Source: Cyanobacteria bacterium OH_CBB_238 | GTDB lineage: Bacteria > Cyanobacteriota > Vampirovibrionia > Gastranaerophilales > Gastranaerophilaceae | Direction: 5' to 3' | Length of the DNA stretch: 8,820 nt | Assembly (NCBI GenBank): GCA_023409995.1 | Contig: JAEYQN010000115.1 | Span: forward strand, 1 to 8,820 | Shown: positions 6,277 to 8,820 of the stretch, piece by piece | Layout: each line of letters begins with the position of its first letter | Numbering within the stretch: position 1 is the stretch's first letter | Position numbers and translations under genes: made by a program | Notes under the pieces: generated by a model | The model's input: only the letters and a program-made list of their open reading frames with translations | What the model was told of the DNA's origin: nothing | Database searches by the model: none

Positions 6277-7300
6277 TAATGTCATAAGTTTTGAGTGGTG
6301 AATTTGCAGCAGAAGATTCAATCGGGCTTGATGCCAATTTAGTACAGCCTGGAGGATGATTAGGTGATACGGTTGCAATATTAGGATCCCTCAATCTGTA
6401 TATTTCGGCAACTCTAGCATCCAATGTCTCTGGTGACTTCTTGTACAAGTCTGCGGCATAATCTAACTCTGGATCGGATGCACCGTTAGAATTTTTCAAC
6501 CAAAATTCTGTTTCTTTTTTATAAGCATCTTGTTCTTCCGTAACAGAGGTATATGGATCTTTATCGTGCGCATGCACAAATTCATGCACAAGGTAGGCAG
6601 AAACTATTTGAGGTGATGCATATGTGTATGAATCTGTCACAGTAATTCTTTTTTTAGAATGTTCATATTGTGCAATATTTGAAACTCCACCAAGTTTTGC
6701 CGTTTTATCAAAGGCAATTGACAAATCTCCCATATCTTTCATAAACGATGCAGGAAGATACTGTTTCGCCATTTTCAGAGCTTCTGTCAAATTATTAATA
6801 GACTGAGACCTTTTTTGCTTCATAGCCAAAATTGGATCCTGGCAACTTAACAGAGAATTCTGAATCTCTGAGATATTTCTTTTCGCCAAGTCATTTTGAG
6901 GTTCAAGTTCTAAAATTCTAGAATAAGCTGATTGAGCCTTAGTATAATAGCCTTGTTGAAAGTAGCAGTCTCCTAAGGAAGCCAATGCCTCTGTATCATC
7001 AGCAGACGAACTAACATATTTTTCCAAATTTGGCGTAGCATTTTTGTAATCTTGTTGAGCTTTATAGGCCTTACCCAATGACAAATAAACATCTAAATTA
7101 GAAGCATCTGCACTTATCGCCTGATTATAAAAATCAATTGCTTTAGCGTACTCTCCAGACTTATATAGTTCATCACCAGATTGCAATAAATTCTTAGATT
7201 TACTTAAACTAGCAGAAGGAATTGGCTCTGTTGTTGCCAACATATTTCCTTGTCTAAAAGATGTAGAATAATTTTTAGTTGCAGGAAGTATTGATATCAC
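6269..7300 (-). CDS. TPR-repeat protein with HExxH metallopeptidase-like domain
   Basis: The 343-aa protein has two parts. Residues about 38-140 form three tetratricopeptide repeats (SGDELYKSGEYAKAIDFYNQAI; VYLSLGKAYKAQQDYKNATPNLEKYV; ALASLGDCYFQQGYYTKAQSAYSRILELEP), which normally mediate protein-protein contacts. Residues about 180-300 hold HEFVHAHD (239-246), an HExxH zinc motif, with EEQDAY (255-260) downstream. In gluzincin-like families a downstream Glu or Asp is the third zinc ligand, so E255, E256 or D258 are candidates. Peptidase activity is an inference. No signal peptide or membrane segment is visible, so it appears cytosolic. The start is GTG at 7300-7298, preceded at 7 nt by AGGGA-like sequence (plus 7308-7312). 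The N-terminus contains an STSFRQG segment and the C-terminal 40 residues are Ser/Pro rich, likely disordered. The gene lies just upstream of comM and could share its transcript. I know no named family with this exact pairing. Confidence 0.82.
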   Translation of the reverse strand: MISILPATKNYSTSFRQGNMLATTEPIPSASLSKSKNLLQSGDELYKSGEYAKAIDFYNQAISADASNLDVYLSLGKAYKAQQDYKNATPNLEKYVSSSADDTEALASLGDCYFQQGYYTKAQSAYSRILELEPQNDLAKRNISEIQNSLLSCQDPILAMKQKRSQSINNLTEALKMAKQYLPASFMKDMGDLSIAFDKTAKLGGVSNIAQYEHSKKRITVTDSYTYASPQIVSAYLVHEFVHAHDKDPYTSVTEEQDAYKKETEFWLKNSNGASDPELDYAADLYKKSPETLDARVAEIYRLRDPNIATVSPNHPPGCTKLASSPIESSAANSPLKTYDIIS

Positions 7301-7354
7301 GCAAAAATCCCTATTTTACTTAACCTTATAAATTTACACCATAACTTTACTTTA

Positions 7355-7360
7355 ATTATA
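7355..7360 (-). promoter_or_regulatory. -10 element of the TPR gene promoter
   Basis: On the minus strand a perfect TATAAT (plus 7355-7360) gives a predicted start near 7348 and a 48-nt leader to the GTG at 7300. No good -35 is at 17 bp; a TTGGCA (plus 7382-7387) is 21 bp away. An inverted repeat covers the -22 to -37 region. Confidence 0.5.
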
Positions 7361-7369
7361 AGTCTATTC

Positions 7370-7385
7370 GGCAAGCAAATTTGCC
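7370..7385. repeat. Inverted repeat GGCAA-N6-TTGCC upstream of the TPR gene
   Basis: GGCAA (7370-7374) and TTGCC (7381-7385) are inverted repeats spaced by 6 bases, and a perfect 10-bp palindrome GCAAATTTGC (7375-7384) lies across the second half. The site falls at roughly -22 to -37 of the predicted TPR promoter, a position where a dimeric regulator would block RNA polymerase. It may be an operator; the regulator is unknown. Confidence 0.35.
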
Positions 7386-7441
7386 AAATAATGCAAAAAT
7401 TCATCATGATTGTTTCATTATTTTTAAATAATATTTTCTAA

Positions 7442-7526
7442 AAGTACTTACCTCATTGTATTTGAGGCTATTTTAAAATTGTAAAGTTATTTAGGAAACA
7501 AAATACTGGATATTTATACATTCTTT
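7442..7526. other. AT-rich spacer between the divergent promoters, no gene seen
   Basis: This stretch between the TPR promoter region and the tRNA promoter holds no open frame with a ribosome site and no convincing hairpin. It may supply UP-element-like A/T tracts to the tRNA promoter. Confidence 0.4.
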
Positions 7527-7535
7527 TGTTAGAAT
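7527..7535 (+). promoter_or_regulatory. Extended -10 promoter for tRNA-Leu
   Basis: TGTTAGAAT is an extended -10 (TGn plus TAGAAT, one mismatch to TATAAT). The -35 equivalent at 17 bp is TGGATA (7507-7512), a weak match to TTGACA. Transcription would start near 7542, about 27 nt before the tRNA. Confidence 0.45.
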
Positions 7536-7548
7536 ATACCTACATTAA

Positions 7549-7563
7549 ATGACAATATGTCAT
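7549..7563 (+). repeat. Small perfect inverted repeat just before tRNA-Leu
   Basis: ATGACA and TGTCAT flank ATA, forming a 15-base dyad that ends 5 bases before the mature tRNA 5' end. It would lie in the 5' leader of the precursor. It could be a weak hairpin in the leader removed by RNase P, or a protein site on DNA. It may also be chance. Confidence 0.4.
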
Positions 7564-7568
7564 GATAT

Positions 7569-7656
7569 GCCGAAGTGGCGAAATCGGTAGACGCAGTGGA
7601 CTCAAAATCCACCGAGCTCAACCCTCGTGCCGGTTCGAGTCCGGCCTTCGGCACCA
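7569..7656 (+). tRNA. tRNA-Leu (anticodon CAA)
   Basis: An 88-nt class II tRNA. The acceptor arms GCCGAAG (7569-7575) and CTTCGGC (7646-7652) pair fully. The anticodon stem GTGGA/TCCAC (7596-7600/7608-7612) encloses the loop CTCAAAA, giving anticodon CAA (7603-7605), which reads UUG leucine codons. The long variable arm has the CGAG/CTCG stem (7613-7616/7624-7627) expected of leucine tRNAs. The T arm is GCCGG-TTCGAGT-CCGGC (7629-7645). The discriminator is A (7653), as leucyl-tRNA synthetase requires, and the CCA end is encoded (7654-7656). It is the only GC-rich stretch in this part of the window. Confidence 0.97.
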
Positions 7657-7688
7657 AAAAAGACTTCACAAATCGTGAAGTCTTTTTT
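7656..7688 (+). terminator. Intrinsic terminator after tRNA-Leu, probably bidirectional
   Basis: GACTTCAC (7662-7669), a 5-base loop, and GTGAAGTC (7675-7682) form a perfect 8-bp stem, followed by six T (7683-7688) and preceded by six A (7656-7661), which extend the pairing to 14 bp. Because both an A run and a T run flank the stem, it works for either strand. It therefore probably ends the tRNA transcript from the left and the U32-like gene from the right. The first A of the run is the last base of the encoded CCA. Confidence 0.9.
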
Positions 7689-7705
7689 ATTTTAATCATC
7701 TTTCT

Positions 7706-7733
7706 TTTGTATTAATCGTACTTTTAATACAAA
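7706..7733. repeat. AT-rich hairpin after the U32-like gene
   Basis: TTTGTATTAA (7706-7715) and TTAATACAAA (7724-7733) form a perfect 10-bp inverted repeat with an 8-base loop. It lies 2 bases past the stop of the minus-strand gene. Read from that gene it is followed by purine-rich sequence rather than a U run, so it is unlikely to terminate alone; it may protect the mRNA 3' end ahead of the terminator at 7656-7688. Confidence 0.5.
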
Positions 7734-7735
7734 GA

Positions 7736-8820
7736 TTATTTATTAAAAACTTTTTCTATTTTTTTTGCTTTTTCCTCACAATAATTACACTCAACTCCAC
7801 ATTTATAATGACAGTCTTTTCCATTTTTTATAAAATATTTTATAGAAGGCAAATATTTTCTTATATCTCTTACTCTATAATCACGTATTAATTCATTAGG
7901 TTTTGTATATCTATATCTAAGAACAAACAAATTTATATTCATGTTTTCAATGGATTTAGGATCTTCAACACCTTGCATATAATACTTATAAAAATTCATT
8001 TGGAAGCCCTCGTATGGTACTCCTCTACCAACAAATTTGAATTTCGTACAACCTATTTTTTTGTAATATTCTAATTCCCAAGGATAAATATTTTTAGATT
8101 TACATAAATATTCGTTATAATTTTCTGTTGAAAGTTTATAACAATATCCATATAAAGGGCTTATATTTTTGAAAATTGTATCCGCTTCCTCCACACTTGC
8201 CTGAGGTATAGTCTTTTTTATTGGATGTTGGATACGAAGGGGACAACCGCTAATACAACCTTCATCAGCAATTAATTCAACATCTATATTTGGCATATTT
8301 TTTCTTAAGTTTTTTAATAGATGGAAATTTTTATTAACTTCATAACTTGGAATAAATTCTTTGATACAAGGAAACAACTTATAAGCATTTTGAAATTGTT
8401 GTAATTGAGTGTATTCTGTCGATGTGGATAGATGGATATTAAATTCAGGATAGTGCTTATTTATATAATCGACTAACTCTAAATTCGTTATTCTTAAATG
8501 AGTACAATTAACTTTTAGTAGTTTTTCTAATAGTTGTTCAAGAGAGGCAATTTGTTGCTTATAAACTTCAGGCTCACCCGAAAATCCTAATACAGAATTT
8601 AATAAGTATATAAATGTAAAATCATTATCAATTGCATGTTTTATATTCACTGAAATACTTGCGAAATCAGGTATAAGTTTATTATAGGATCTAATTTGTT
8701 CAAATGTTGACCTATCTGAAGCATTCAATGGTAAAGCAAAAAAGAATGATTTAATTTTACTTAAAGAATATGTATTATTTATCTTTTTTATTGTATTTAT
8801 GAGATTAATATCACTTGGTA
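7736..8820 (-). CDS. U32-peptidase-like TIM-barrel protein, 5' end beyond right edge
   Basis: The frame is open from the stop at 7736 to the window edge, 361 codons, with no ATG and no ribosome site; the TTG at 8728 is an internal leucine codon, not a start. The fold is that of the U32 collagenase-like/iron-sulfur family: FIYLLNSV strand, HLRITNLELVDYINKHYPEFNIHLSTSTEY, then ELIADEGCISGCPLRIQH. Numbering residues from the codon at 8728, EGCxxxCP holds C158 and C162, which with C196 and C209 or C227 could ligate a [4Fe-4S] cluster as in UbiU/UbiV-type relatives. The extreme C-terminus adds CHYKCGVECNYC (C306, C310, C314, C317), a second cysteine cluster. Known U32 members act in tRNA/rRNA hydroxylation, ubiquinone hydroxylation or proteolysis; the role of this one is not clear. 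It converges on tRNA-Leu with a shared terminator between them. Family assignment is by motif only. Confidence 0.72.
   Translation of the reverse strand, partial: PSDINLINTIKKINNTYSLSKIKSFFFALPLNASDRSTFEQIRSYNKLIPDFASISVNIKHAIDNDFTFIYLLNSVLGFSGEPEVYKQQIASLEQLLEKLLKVNCTHLRITNLELVDYINKHYPEFNIHLSTSTEYTQLQQFQNAYKLFPCIKEFIPSYEVNKNFHLLKNLRKNMPNIDVELIADEGCISGCPLRIQHPIKKTIPQASVEEADTIFKNISPLYGYCYKLSTENYNEYLCKSKNIYPWELEYYKKIGCTKFKFVGRGVPYEGFQMNFYKYYMQGVEDPKSIENMNINLFVLRYRYTKPNELIRDYRVRDIRKYLPSIKYFIKNGKDCHYKCGVECNYCEEKAKKIEKVFNK

Noticed and set aside
7391..7441. Short hydrophobic peptide frame (MQKFIMIVSLFLNNIF) in the spacer before the tRNA
   Set aside because: It has only 16 codons, no ribosome site and no promoter placed for it; such frames arise by chance in AT-rich spacers.
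7569..7656. tRNA-Leu as an integration site for a mobile element
   Set aside because: No integrase gene and no second copy of the tRNA 3' end are visible in the window.
8726..8728. TTG codon as start of the U32-like gene
   Set aside because: The frame stays open to the window edge with coding-like sequence (KIKSFFFALPLNASDRS) before it, and no ribosome site precedes the TTG. The gene is truncated by the window.

Overview
This AT-rich window comes from a didermic (outer-membrane) bacterium. The Omp85/BamA-type protein has three POTRA domains, the arrangement known from cyanobacteria. Together with the strong A+T bias and an N-terminal 'SPSFGK'-type segment in the left-edge gene, this suggests the non-photosynthetic cyanobacterial sister lineage (Vampirovibrionia/Melainabacteria, Gastranaerophilales-like). 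That placement is an inference; there is no rRNA here.

Layout. At 1-245 (minus) lies the 5' part of an unrecognised gene with a clear Shine-Dalgarno site and promoter. A 244-bp divergent intergenic region follows, with one promoter for each direction. From 490 to 4668 (plus) runs a tightly packed five-gene cluster: an Omp85/BamA-like outer-membrane assembly protein, tsaE, tsaB, a small membrane-anchored zinc-ribbon protein and a class I SAM methyltransferase. Neighbouring genes overlap by 1-4 bases or lie 1-10 bases apart, so it is probably one transcript. It meets comM (minus, 4658-6217) tail to tail with an 11-bp overlap and no visible terminator between them. Upstream of comM on the same strand is a TPR protein with an HEFVHAHD metallopeptidase-like motif (6269-7300). 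A 268-bp intergenic region carries a minus-strand promoter with a dyad over its upstream half and a plus-strand promoter for tRNA-Leu(CAA) (7569-7656). A strong, probably bidirectional terminator separates the tRNA from a U32-peptidase-like gene (7736-8820, minus) whose 5' end lies beyond the right edge.

How the genes fit together. TsaE and TsaB are two parts of the machinery that makes the t6A37 modification of ANN-decoding tRNAs; their partners TsaC and TsaD are not in this window. ComM acts on DNA branch migration during natural transformation. The outer-membrane assembly factor shares a transcript with the tRNA-modification genes, but no functional link is evident. There is no CRISPR array, insertion sequence, prophage gene or obvious defence cassette. 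Most of the window looks like ordinary chromosome. The less characterised parts are the TPR/HExxH protein, the zinc-ribbon protein, the methyltransferase, the left-edge protein, and the U32-like protein with its additional C-terminal cysteine cluster.
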